From an uncultured Lachnospiraceae bacterium (lineage in GTDB: Bacteria; Bacillota; Clostridia; Lachnospirales; Lachnospiraceae), in the NCBI GenBank assembly GCA_902797675.1, contig CADBTR010000145.1:1-40057 (forward strand): a stretch of 40,057 nucleotides of DNA. The letters run 5' to 3'. The notes under the pieces are model-generated. The model made no database searches, was not told where the DNA came from, and was given only the letters and a program-made list of their open reading frames with translations. The translations under genes and the position numbers were made by a program. Shown here one piece after another: positions 22,037 through 29,983 of the stretch; position 1 is the first letter of the stretch; every line of letters starts with the position of its first letter.

Positions 22037-23518
22037 ATGCCAAGTACATTTTTTGGATTAAATATTTCCCGTTCCGGTTTGTATGCAGCGTCCACGAATC
22101 TGAACGTAACCGCCAATAATGTGGCGAACGCGAATACGAAAGGATACTCCAGACAGCAGACCACACAGGTGGCAAAAGATGCGCTGCGCGTTTATCAGGA
22201 GTATGGCATGATCGGAGCCGGCGTCAATGTGACCTCCATCGATCGCGTCAGAGATTCTTTCTATGATCAGAAATACTGGACCAATCAGGGAAAACTGGGA
22301 ACTGCCCATGCGAAGCATTATTATGAGCAGCAGATGGAAAATCATCTGAATGAATTTGAAGTAGACGGCTTTACAAAAGAATATACGAATTTCTTCACAA
22401 GCCTTGAGGAACTTCAAAAAGATCCGTCCAACCTGTCGGCAAGAACTGCCACATTGAATTACGGACAGAGCATGATGAATTTTCTGGAGGAAGTGAAGAC
22501 AAATCTGAAACTGGAGCAGGAAGACATCAATGCGGAGATCAGTGATAATGTAGATAAGATCAATACATTGGCGGAAGAAGCGGCGGTGCTGAACAAACAG
22601 ATCAATATCGTGGAACTGACCGGAGCGAGAGCCAATGAATTGCGTGATAAGAGAGATCTCATCATCGACGAACTGTCTGAGATCATTGAGATACAGACTG
22701 AGGAAAAAGTCTGGGATAACGGTAAGTCTGAATATAAGATCATGATCGGCAACAATACGCTGGTGGATACCTACGATGTGTTTCGGTTAAAGACAGTCAC
22801 AAGGACCGATAAGGTGGATTCAGATGACGTAGTCGGTTTATATGATGTGGCGTGGGATTACAATGAGGAAGTGAATCCGGTCAAAATGGGACTGGATGGA
22901 ACGCTGAACGGGCTTTTGATGGCAAGAGACGGAAATAACGGCGTTCCGAATACAGAGAGCGAAGATTCCTATCCTGTTGATTTTAAGGGAATTGTATATT
23001 TTATCGATGAGATCAACAGATTTCAGAAAACATTTTCCGATACGGTGAATGAGATTCATGCCAAAGGTCAGAATCTGGAAGGGGAAAGCACGGCGGATAT
23101 TCCGATCTTTGTTGAACGGGAAGATCATGTATGGGATGTCAATCAGGAATTACTGGATGATCCATCCAAGATGGCGACCTGCTACAACTTAAACAGCGGC
23201 GTCGGAAACTATGAGCTGGCGCAGGATCTGCTGGATTTGAAAGACGCCAAGATTCTGGAGGGCTATGACAGTGAAGAATTCTTGCAATCTCTGGTGGCGG
23301 AACTGGCGGTGGAAGTGAAGAAACAGGATACATTGGAACAGAATTATTCGAACTTCCAGACAGTGATACAGAATCAGCGTTTGTCAATTATGGGCGTTGA
23401 CAAGGATGAGGAAGCCATGAATCTTGTAAAATATCAGGAAGCCTATGATCTGAACGCGAAAGTCATCAGTGTTATGCAGGCGGTATATGATAAATTGATC
23501 AACGGCACCGGTGTATAA
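22037..23518 (+). CDS. flgK: Flagellar hook-associated protein FlgK, copy 2 (short)
   Basis: A 493-residue second HAP1 paralogue immediately downstream of the first (74-base gap). It starts MPSTFFGLNISRSGLYA with NNVANANTKGYSRQQ, the textbook FlgK opening, has the helical NVDKINTLAEEAAVLNKQI segment, and ends LVKYQEAYDLNAKVISVMQAVYDKLI. ATG at 22037 is 6 bases after AGAGGTG; a GTG at 22028 falls inside that site and is rejected. One copy is enough in most species, so two adjacent divergent copies suggest either a specialised junction or an adaptor for different filaments. Confidence 0.92.
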   Translation: MPSTFFGLNISRSGLYAASTNLNVTANNVANANTKGYSRQQTTQVAKDALRVYQEYGMIGAGVNVTSIDRVRDSFYDQKYWTNQGKLGTAHAKHYYEQQMENHLNEFEVDGFTKEYTNFFTSLEELQKDPSNLSARTATLNYGQSMMNFLEEVKTNLKLEQEDINAEISDNVDKINTLAEEAAVLNKQINIVELTGARANELRDKRDLIIDELSEIIEIQTEEKVWDNGKSEYKIMIGNNTLVDTYDVFRLKTVTRTDKVDSDDVVGLYDVAWDYNEEVNPVKMGLDGTLNGLLMARDGNNGVPNTESEDSYPVDFKGIVYFIDEINRFQKTFSDTVNEIHAKGQNLEGESTADIPIFVEREDHVWDVNQELLDDPSKMATCYNLNSGVGNYELAQDLLDLKDAKILEGYDSEEFLQSLVAELAVEVKKQDTLEQNYSNFQTVIQNQRLSIMGVDKDEEAMNLVKYQEAYDLNAKVISVMQAVYDKLINGTGV

Positions 23519-23568
23519 GAAAAAGGTGCATAGAGACAGAATGGACGAGTAGAAAAGGAAGTGAGTAT

Positions 23569-25050
23569 ATGCGTATTACAAATGGAATTATGATCAATAA
23601 TTCCCTCAGCAACATTAATAAGAATAAAACTCTTATGGATAAATTGAAGACTCAGATCGAGACGACGAAAAAGATCCAGAGACCATCCGACGATCCCATC
23701 GCCGCTATCCGGGCGTTGCGGCTTCGTTCCATGGAAGCAGAGATCAATCAGTATCTGGAGAAGAATATCGAGGATGCGGAAGCGTGGATGGAAGTCACCG
23801 ATGACGCGCTGGACAGTCTGAATAAAGTCGTGACGGATATAACGGCTTATTATAATCAGGGAGTCAGTGAATATCAGACCACATCTGACCGTGAGAAAAT
23901 CATCACAACGTTAAGACAGTTCAAAGCGCAGCTGTACGCCGATGGAAATGCGGATAATGCAGGAAGAACGATTTTTACCGGTTACCGGACGGATCAGCGG
24001 CTGACCTTTGACGAGGAAGTGGATGATGAGTATGAGATCACGGAAAGTCTGAAATTTTCCAACCTTCGGGAGATCAATAAGGTAATCGGTGTGGATACGG
24101 AAAGCGCGGCTTCTTATCGGGAAACAGATGTCACAAATGACAATGTCCATGTGGTTATGCTTGCATATACCGATTTAAACGCCGAGGCGGGACTTACCCT
24201 TCATTCGGATACCAATGACATCCTGAACGGGGCGGAAGTACAGGTGCGAAGTTACAATCAGATGGGGGCGGCGGCTTATCATCTGCAGGACGATGAGGTG
24301 GTATTTATTCCGGAGACGGGAGAGCTTCTATTCGGCGGAGGATATTATGATGAGATGTCGCCGGATGATACCTTCAATGTAACTTATACAAAAAATGGAT
24401 TTAAAAAAGGAGATATAAAACCGGAACATTATTATTACTGCACCAATAATACCAAAGGCGTCACCTACGGAACTGTGGATGAAGAGACCGGTATGAAATA
24501 TTGCGAAGACCAGCAGATTGAATATAATATTAACTTTAATCAGAAACTGACGATCAATGTACAGGCAAAAGATGTGCTGACCGCAGATCTTGGCAGGGAT
24601 CTTGACATTACTATTGCGGCAGCTCAGGACGCAGTGCTTGCGCACAAAAAAGTGGAAGCAGTGCAAAAGAAGATCGACGCCGCAAATACTGCGGGCGATC
24701 TGACTGAGGTGAAACGGCTGAATGCAATGTTGTCGGCTGCACAGCTGGAGGTATCTTATGCCGAGGATAATCTGACGAAATCATTCAGCCGCGGAATTAC
24801 CTTGTATCAGAATCATCAGTCTGATATTTCCACGCAGCTGTCGGATCTCGGCTCCCGTATGAACCGGCTGACATTGAACAGAGACCGTCTGGAGTCCCAG
24901 AGTCTGACTGTTCAGGAATTGAAGAGCAGCAATGAGGATACAAACCTTACGGATGCAGCGGCTCAGCTGGCGGAAGCAAGCTCGGTATACGATGCGTCGC
25001 TGATGGCGGCAGCTAAGGTAGTACAAAAATCATTACTTGATTTTTTATAA
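23569..25050 (+). CDS. flgL: Flagellar hook-filament junction protein FlgL
   Basis: A 493-residue HAP3. The N-terminus (MRITNGIMINNSLSNINKN ... KIQRPSDDPIAAIRALRLRS) matches the flagellin-like D0/D1 of FlgL, and the C-terminal helix ends SSVYDASLMAAAKVVQKSLLDFL, typical of the family. The central part is longer than in B. subtilis FlgL (about 300 residues) and contains an extra surface domain. A GGAAGTGAG site precedes the ATG. It sits between flgK and fliW, as in B. subtilis. Confidence 0.93.
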   Translation: MRITNGIMINNSLSNINKNKTLMDKLKTQIETTKKIQRPSDDPIAAIRALRLRSMEAEINQYLEKNIEDAEAWMEVTDDALDSLNKVVTDITAYYNQGVSEYQTTSDREKIITTLRQFKAQLYADGNADNAGRTIFTGYRTDQRLTFDEEVDDEYEITESLKFSNLREINKVIGVDTESAASYRETDVTNDNVHVVMLAYTDLNAEAGLTLHSDTNDILNGAEVQVRSYNQMGAAAYHLQDDEVVFIPETGELLFGGGYYDEMSPDDTFNVTYTKNGFKKGDIKPEHYYYCTNNTKGVTYGTVDEETGMKYCEDQQIEYNINFNQKLTINVQAKDVLTADLGRDLDITIAAAQDAVLAHKKVEAVQKKIDAANTAGDLTEVKRLNAMLSAAQLEVSYAEDNLTKSFSRGITLYQNHQSDISTQLSDLGSRMNRLTLNRDRLESQSLTVQELKSSNEDTNLTDAAAQLAEASSVYDASLMAAAKVVQKSLLDFL

Positions 25051-25074
25051 ACTTATAGAGAGAGAGGTTATGGT

Positions 25075-25527
25075 ATGGTAGTGAAAACAAAATTATTCGG
25101 AGAAATTGATGTAGCGGAAGACAAGATCATTCGTTTTCCCAATGGAATCATCGGATTCCCGGGATTGCAGAAGTTCTTGCTGATCTATGATTCTGAGAAA
25201 GAGGACGGCAACATATCGTGGCTTCAATCCTTAGATGAACCGGCCTTTGCCATGCCGGTGGTGGATCCACTGTTATTGATTCCGGATTATGATCCTCATG
25301 TGGAAGATGAACTGCTTGCAGTGATTGGGGATATCAAACAGGAGGATATGCTGGTTTTGGTGACGCTCACCGTTCCAACAGATATCACGAAGATGACTGC
25401 AAACCTGAAAGGACCTATCGTTATCAACGCAGGCAATCAGACCGCCTGCCAGCTCATTATAGAGGACGATGACTATGCGGTCAGACATCCGATCTATGAA
25501 TTACTCAAGAGCAGGAAGGGAGAGTAG
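25075..25527 (+). CDS. fliW: Flagellar assembly factor FliW
   Basis: A 150-residue cytoplasmic protein that binds either flagellin or CsrA. Free flagellin titrates FliW, releasing CsrA to block flagellin translation. Family features are visible: an N-terminal KLFGEIDV block, FPNGIIGFPGLQKFLLI, the SLDEPAFAMPVVDP motif and NLKGPIVIN near the end. AGAGAGGT lies before the ATG. csrA starts 3 bases after the stop, so both are cotranslated. Confidence 0.96.
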   Translation: MVVKTKLFGEIDVAEDKIIRFPNGIIGFPGLQKFLLIYDSEKEDGNISWLQSLDEPAFAMPVVDPLLLIPDYDPHVEDELLAVIGDIKQEDMLVLVTLTVPTDITKMTANLKGPIVINAGNQTACQLIIEDDDYAVRHPIYELLKSRKGE

Positions 25528-25530
25528 CTT

Positions 25531-25764
25531 ATGCTTGCATTAACAAGAAAGAGAGATGAAGCCATCATCATCAATAACAATATTGAGGTTAAGATCATCG
25601 AAGTAAAAGGCGATCAGGTGAAACTGGGTATTTCCGCTCCAAAGTCGGTACCGGTTTACCGCAAGGAAGTCTACGAGCAGGTGCAGCAGGCGAACCGGGC
25701 AGCTGCTGAGGAACTTGCAGGCTCGGTAGAGGCATTGAAAAAGATGCAGAAAGATATAGGATAA
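25531..25764 (+). CDS. csrA: Carbon storage regulator CsrA
   Basis: A 77-residue homodimeric RNA-binding translational regulator that binds GGA in hairpin loops near ribosome binding sites. It opens MLALTRKRDEAIIINNNIEVKIIEV, has the VKLGISAPKSVPVYRKEV core and a longer helical C-terminus, as in other Firmicutes with FliW. The key Arg pair at residues 6 and 45 region (R6; VYRKEVY) is present. A terminator follows. The flagellin leader 4 kb downstream carries matching hairpins. Confidence 0.96.
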   Translation: MLALTRKRDEAIIINNNIEVKIIEVKGDQVKLGISAPKSVPVYRKEVYEQVQQANRAAAEELAGSVEALKKMQKDIG

Positions 25765-25771
25765 TGAGGGT

Positions 25772-25803
25772 GGGATCTGTCGGGAGGCGGATCCCGTTTT
25801 CTT
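25772..25803 (+). terminator. Terminator after csrA
   Basis: Stem GGGATC (25772-25777) / GATCCC (25790-25795), followed by TTTTCTTT. The loop contains GGGAGG, so an additional CsrA contact is conceivable but unproven. Confidence 0.7.
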
Positions 25804-25860
25804 TGACGGAAGTGAAAACTGTTTTTTACACTTGTATCGTAAATAATAAAAGAGAAAGGT

Positions 25861-25887
25861 TTATTTTTGCACAACTTTCTCCGATAT
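25861..25887 (+). promoter_or_regulatory. Probable sigma-28 promoter of flaG-fliD-fliS
   Basis: TTAT, 15 bases, TCCGATAT (25880-25887). The -35 is weak, but the -10 and following bases (TCCGATATACATA) are identical to those before flagellin. It is in the gap after the csrA terminator. Confidence 0.6.
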
Positions 25888-26000
25888 ACATATAGAAAAC
25901 CAAGAGTATCCGGTAAAGACTTCAAGTACATGGAGGTAATTGAAATCGGATATCAGTTAAAGCATTTGGGCCAATGGATAGGCAGAATGGAGGAGAGAAT

Positions 26001-26444
26001 ATGGCAGCAATCGATGGAATTACAAGCGCTGCGAGCACAGCAAGTACATCATCTTATCAGGTGAAGCAGACCCCGCAGGTTAATTCTGTAGAAGCGGTAA
26101 GTGAGGCATCTTCACAGAATGCAGGAGCAGGTATCGCTTCACAGGTCATGACGGTAAAAGAGAAAGACAACGGCAACAACAGGAGTGATGATAAGAACAA
26201 GCAAAACCAGGAAAACAAGGAAGTTACCAACGAACAGATCAGGAAAGCAGTTGATGACATCAATAAGCGGATGAAAAATACATCCTGCCAGTTTGGCATT
26301 CATGATGCAACCAACCGCGTTACTATCAAGATTGTTGATAATAAGAGCAAGGATGTCATCAAGGAATTCCCGGCAGAAGAAACATTGGATATGATCGCGA
26401 AAGCGTGGGAACTTGCCGGGCTGATGGTGGATGAGAAATTATAA
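26001..26444 (+). CDS. flaG: Flagellar protein FlaG
   Basis: A 147-residue protein of the FlaG family, linked to filament length control and usually encoded just before fliD. The conserved part is the C-terminal 80 residues: helical EQIRKAVDDINKRM, then CQFGIHDATNRVTIKIVDN and VIKEFPAEETLDMIAKAWELAG. The N-terminal half is low-complexity Ser/Ala/Asn. The ATG at 26001 follows GGAGGAGAG; the frame opens earlier at 25974 but without a better site. fliD follows after 63 bases. Confidence 0.9.
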   Translation: MAAIDGITSAASTASTSSYQVKQTPQVNSVEAVSEASSQNAGAGIASQVMTVKEKDNGNNRSDDKNKQNQENKEVTNEQIRKAVDDINKRMKNTSCQFGIHDATNRVTIKIVDNKSKDVIKEFPAEETLDMIAKAWELAGLMVDEKL

Positions 26445-26507
26445 GAGTATATCCGAAATTGAGGGAGCTGTCTGCACATGACAGTCGGAAAGAAAAGGAG
26501 GAACATT

Positions 26508-28691
26508 ATGCCAATCAGATTATCAGGCATGATATCAGGTCTGGATACGGATGCACTGGTAAAGGAACTGGTATCTGCATATAGTACCAAGAAAGATAAA
26601 TATGTAAAACAGCAGACAAAATTAGAGTGGAAACAGGACGCATGGAAATCGTTGAATACGAAGACTTACAGTTTCTATACAGGAAAACTGAGCAATATGC
26701 GTTTCTCAAGCAATTATTCAAAAAAAACGGTGACTTCGTCCAATGAGACGAAGGCAAAGGTGTCTGCTTCCAGTGCGGCTGTCAATGGAACACAGAAGTT
26801 AAAGATTGATAAATTAGCCACCACCGGTTACTTGACCGGAGCGGAATTGCAGACCGGTGAGGGGATCTCGAAGAAGAAAGCAAGCTACACCGGAAGTACG
26901 AAGTTGTCCGAGATGGAGGGATTTGACGGCAATGGCGGAAACCTTACCGTGAAGGTGGACGGCAAGGAGAAGACATTTGGACTGACAGGTGATATGACCA
27001 TCAATAACGTGGTAGCACAGCTGAAAGATGCAGGGGTGAACGCAAGTTTTGATGAAACAAATCAGAGATTCTTTATAAGTTCCAAAACTAGCGGTGCTGC
27101 TCATGATTTTTCTCTTACCGGCGATGCCAAGGGAATCCAGGCGATGCAGACGATGGGAATCTTCGCATTGTCGAAGGCGGATGAAGCGGCATATGCCGCA
27201 ACGGCAGCAAGTGATCCGGAGAATCTTGCAAAAAATGAATATCTGAAAGTGGTTGTCAATGCAGCCAATGAAAAACTTGCCGCAAAGAATAAAGCCCTGA
27301 ATGATGAGATCTCTTATCTGGAGAATATGACCGGCAGAGAGGAAACGCTGACGAATAATATCACGGAGAATGATACGGCGATCCGGGAAAAATTCGGACT
27401 TGATGAGAGAACAGAGATCAACAGCAGTAAATTAGAAGGATTGAAGGCAACATTGGGAACGCTTGCGGATGATGCCACAGATGAGAAGAAAACTGAATAT
27501 AACGAGAAGAAGGCGCTTCTTGATAAAGCGGAGGATTATCTTGCTACCAGGGAGAAATACGACACATATCGAAGAAATCTGGGAGGCGGTGATGCCGCCG
27601 CCGGAGCCACGACTTTGAAGGCGCAGGTGACTGCTAATGAAGAGACGATGGCAGCAAATACGGAATTGACCAAGAGTACTTATACGACAAGCGAGTTTGA
27701 TAGTAATGGAACAATACAATCCTTGATCAATGCGTATAGGACAGAAAATGGTGAGACGACCTATCGTGATCTGCTGACAAAGTATCAAGGATTAAAGGAG
27801 ACTGCCCAATCTATTGTAGATAGGACATCGACAGCCCAGACCAGTTCGGCGACCCGTATCACTGGAGAAAATGCTTCAATCCGCCTGAATGACGCTACAT
27901 TTACATCAAATACGAATAACTTCTCAATCAATGGTCTGACGATCACGGCGCTTGGCGTGACGGCAGAGGATGAGCCGGTTACAGTGACAACAGAGACAGA
28001 TGTGGATGGAATCTACGATATGGTCAAAGACTTCTTTAAGTCTTATAATGAAGTGATGACTGCAATGCAGACTGCATATAATGCAGATTCCGCCAAGGGA
28101 TATGAGCCTCTGACAGATGACGAGAAAGAGGCAATGTCTGACGATGAAGTGGAGAAGTGGGAGAAGAAGATTAAAGATGCCTTGTTAAGACGGGATGATA
28201 CACTGAGTGGTATTATCTATTCAATGCAGACGGCCATGAATCAGTCCTACACAATTGACGGGAAAACATACAGTCTCTCTGCATTCGGAATATCAACAGG
28301 AAATTATTTTTCGACGGATGCAAAAGAAAGGGGAAGTTATCATATCGACGGCGATAAGGATGATGCCGTAAGCGCCGGAAATAATGATAAACTGAAAGCG
28401 GCGATAGCAGCAGATCCGGATAACTTTGTAGCGGCATTTTCAAAGATCACGGGAGGACTCTATGACACGTTGACAAAGAAGATGTCGGCATCTTCAGTCA
28501 GCAGCGCTTATACCCTCTATAACGATAAGTCAATGAAAACACAATATAAAGAACTTAAGACGACGATCAGCGACTGGGAAGAAAAAATCTCGAAATATGA
28601 GGAAAAATATTACAAGCAGTTTTCCGCGATGGAGACAGCAATGTCAAAATTACAATCTCAGACATCTTCATTAACGGGAATGTTGGGATAA
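26508..28691 (+). CDS. fliD: Flagellar filament cap protein FliD
   Basis: A 727-residue filament cap (HAP2) that inserts flagellin at the growing tip. N-terminal signature LSGMISGLDTDALVKELV with VKQQTKLEWKQDAWKSLNTK, and the C-terminal WEEKISKYEEKYYKQFSAMETAMSKLQSQTS helix, are diagnostic. The middle (residues about 260-460) has long coiled helices and low-complexity stretches, making it longer than the B. subtilis form (about 500). AAAAGGAGG lies before the ATG at 26508. It is cotranscribed with flaG and fliS. Confidence 0.95.
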   Translation: MPIRLSGMISGLDTDALVKELVSAYSTKKDKYVKQQTKLEWKQDAWKSLNTKTYSFYTGKLSNMRFSSNYSKKTVTSSNETKAKVSASSAAVNGTQKLKIDKLATTGYLTGAELQTGEGISKKKASYTGSTKLSEMEGFDGNGGNLTVKVDGKEKTFGLTGDMTINNVVAQLKDAGVNASFDETNQRFFISSKTSGAAHDFSLTGDAKGIQAMQTMGIFALSKADEAAYAATAASDPENLAKNEYLKVVVNAANEKLAAKNKALNDEISYLENMTGREETLTNNITENDTAIREKFGLDERTEINSSKLEGLKATLGTLADDATDEKKTEYNEKKALLDKAEDYLATREKYDTYRRNLGGGDAAAGATTLKAQVTANEETMAANTELTKSTYTTSEFDSNGTIQSLINAYRTENGETTYRDLLTKYQGLKETAQSIVDRTSTAQTSSATRITGENASIRLNDATFTSNTNNFSINGLTITALGVTAEDEPVTVTTETDVDGIYDMVKDFFKSYNEVMTAMQTAYNADSAKGYEPLTDDEKEAMSDDEVEKWEKKIKDALLRRDDTLSGIIYSMQTAMNQSYTIDGKTYSLSAFGISTGNYFSTDAKERGSYHIDGDKDDAVSAGNNDKLKAAIAADPDNFVAAFSKITGGLYDTLTKKMSASSVSSAYTLYNDKSMKTQYKELKTTISDWEEKISKYEEKYYKQFSAMETAMSKLQSQTSSLTGMLG

Positions 28692-28724
28692 TTATAACAA
28701 GAGCAAAGGAGTGGGCAGACAACT

Positions 28725-29102
28725 ATGGCATTACCAAACGCATATAATCAGTACGCAAATAGCAAAATTATGACGGCAACGCCGGCGCAGCTTACCATGA
28801 TGCTTTATGATGGAGCTATCAAGTTTTGCAATGTTGCAATAAAAGCAGTTGAGGATGGAGATGTTGAAAAGGCACATAATAACATCCGCAAGGTTGAAAA
28901 TATTGTTACAGAATTTCGCAGCACGCTGGATTTTAAATATCCGGTAGCGCAGGATTTTGAAAATGTATATAGTTACATTTATGAACGACTGGTTGAAGCA
29001 AATATGAAAAAGGATAAGGAAATCCTGGAAGAAGTGCTGAAACATCTGCGGACGATGCGTGATACATGGGAAGAGGTCATGAAGAATGGAAAACAGCGAT
29101 AG
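28725..29102 (+). CDS. fliS: Flagellin export chaperone FliS
   Basis: A 125-residue four-helix protein that binds the flagellin C-terminus and stops early polymerisation. It begins MALPNAYNQYANSKIMTATPAQLTMMLYDG, the family signature, followed by helices with NNIRKVENIVTEF and a C-terminal RDTWEEVMKN. AAGGAGTGGG precedes the ATG. The next gene overlaps it by 17 bases. Confidence 0.96.
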   Translation: MALPNAYNQYANSKIMTATPAQLTMMLYDGAIKFCNVAIKAVEDGDVEKAHNNIRKVENIVTEFRSTLDFKYPVAQDFENVYSYIYERLVEANMKKDKEILEEVLKHLRTMRDTWEEVMKNGKQR

Positions 29103-29568
29103 TTATCTTGCGATTCTCATCGACAGCTTGCAGAAAAAAAGCAAGCTGCTCGATGGGATCAGCGCAGAAAATGAGAGACAGTATCAGGCAATCCGGGGGG
29201 AAGAAATCAATTATGATCTTTTGGATGAGACGATCAATCGCAAGGAAGAGTATATTGGAGAATTAGACAGATTGGATCAGGGGTTCCAGAAAGTGTATGA
29301 CAGAGTGAAGGAGACGATTCAGCAAGAAAAACTTATGCATAAAGATCAGATTGTCCTGCTGCAATCGCTTGTCAGGGAAGTGACAGATAAGGGGTTGCGG
29401 GTAGAACGCGAGGAGAAAAGAAATCACACCGCATTCACAAATGCCGCGGTATTGGTTCGCAAAAAGAGCAGGAGCGTTCAGACAGCTCAAAGAGTAGCGA
29501 CGGGATACTATACAACGATGAATAAATTGAATGTGGTCGATTCGCAGTTTATGGATCAAAAAAAATAG
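29086..29568 (+). CDS. FliT-position flagellar chaperone, FlgN-like
   Basis: A 160-residue all-helical, charged protein starting within fliS (ATG at 29086, GAGG 9 bases upstream). In this position many flagellar clusters encode FliT, a chaperone of FliD. The sequence itself (LAILIDSLQKKSKLLDGI ... ETINRKEEYIGELDRLD) resembles the FlgN family more than FliT. It may act as a filament-cap or junction chaperone. No membrane segment. The assignment rests on location and helical pattern, so the exact partner is uncertain. Confidence 0.7.
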   Translation: MENSDSYLAILIDSLQKKSKLLDGISAENERQYQAIRGEEINYDLLDETINRKEEYIGELDRLDQGFQKVYDRVKETIQQEKLMHKDQIVLLQSLVREVTDKGLRVEREEKRNHTAFTNAAVLVRKKSRSVQTAQRVATGYYTTMNKLNVVDSQFMDQKK

Positions 29569-29589
29569 TATAAATTTTACAAATATGGT

Positions 29590-29616
29590 TAATTTTTTGC
29601 AAGCAACGTTCGATAT
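29590..29616 (+). promoter_or_regulatory. Vestigial sigma-28-like site before the flagellin remnant
   Basis: TAAT, 15 bases, TTCGATAT (29609-29616), with TTCGATATAC resembling the TCCGATATAC of the two intact promoters. Its position upstream of decayed flagellin sequence fits an old promoter. Confidence 0.35.
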
Positions 29617-29656
29617 ACCTATCGTAGGATAACGTGGAATGACGGAATACGTGTAA

Positions 29657-29754
29657 AATGGCTCGTTTACATCTAAACAGCTTCAAGTAGGAACGTTAGC
29701 AGGGTGTATTGCCTCTGTTAGGTTAATCGCTTAGATAGGACTATCATGAATAGG
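29657..29754 (+). pseudogene. Flagellin gene remnant with internal deletion
   Basis: Two blocks match the adjacent flagellin gene. 29657-29703 matches 30392-30438 at about 37 of 47 positions (middle of the gene, encoding GSFTS ... QVGAL). 29703-29754 matches 30779-30830 at about 48 of 52 positions (last codons, stop and start of the terminator). The 340 bases between are missing, with GG shared at the joint, and this shifts frame, so no protein results. A degraded hairpin follows (about 29750-29785). The first half of the gene is not recognisable. It is most simply the wreck of a tandem flagellin duplicate. The rest of 29569-29983 holds the vestigial promoter and the real flagellin promoter and leader. 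Confidence 0.8.
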
Positions 29755-29834
29755 TTACTTTATACAGAGTAGTCCATTCTTTTGACCAAATTTGACAGAG
29801 GAGAAAATTCTTCAATAAAATTTTGAAAGCCTAG

Positions 29835-29861
29835 TTAAGTTTTTAAGGGAATATCCGATAT
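29835..29861 (+). promoter_or_regulatory. Sigma-28 promoter of flagellin
   Basis: TTAA (29835-29838), 15 bases, TCCGATAT (29854-29861). The bases TCCGATATACATA are shared exactly with the flaG promoter. Predicted leader is about 115 bases. Confidence 0.7.
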
Positions 29862-29880
29862 ACATACTGTAAGGTGGTAA

Positions 29881-29979
29881 GTGTGGAGAACACAATAAAA
29901 TAGGTAGTGATGCTTGAAAGAGCATTATTATAAATATTAAACAAAGGGCAAGGATGCCCGTTATATTCAAGGAGGAATG
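29881..29979 (+). promoter_or_regulatory. CsrA-type GGA hairpins in the flagellin leader
   Basis: Two hairpins carry GGA in the loop: GTGT-GGAGA-ACAC (29881-29893) and GGGC-AAGGAT-GCCC (29946-29959). A third GGA lies in the ribosome binding site AAGGAGGAA (29969-29977). A further hairpin without GGA (ATGCT/AGCAT, 29910-29925) separates them. B. subtilis hag is repressed by CsrA through two such sites, one covering the ribosome binding site; here the layout is similar, and fliW-csrA are 4 kb upstream. Confidence 0.7.
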
Positions 29980-29983
29980 AATT

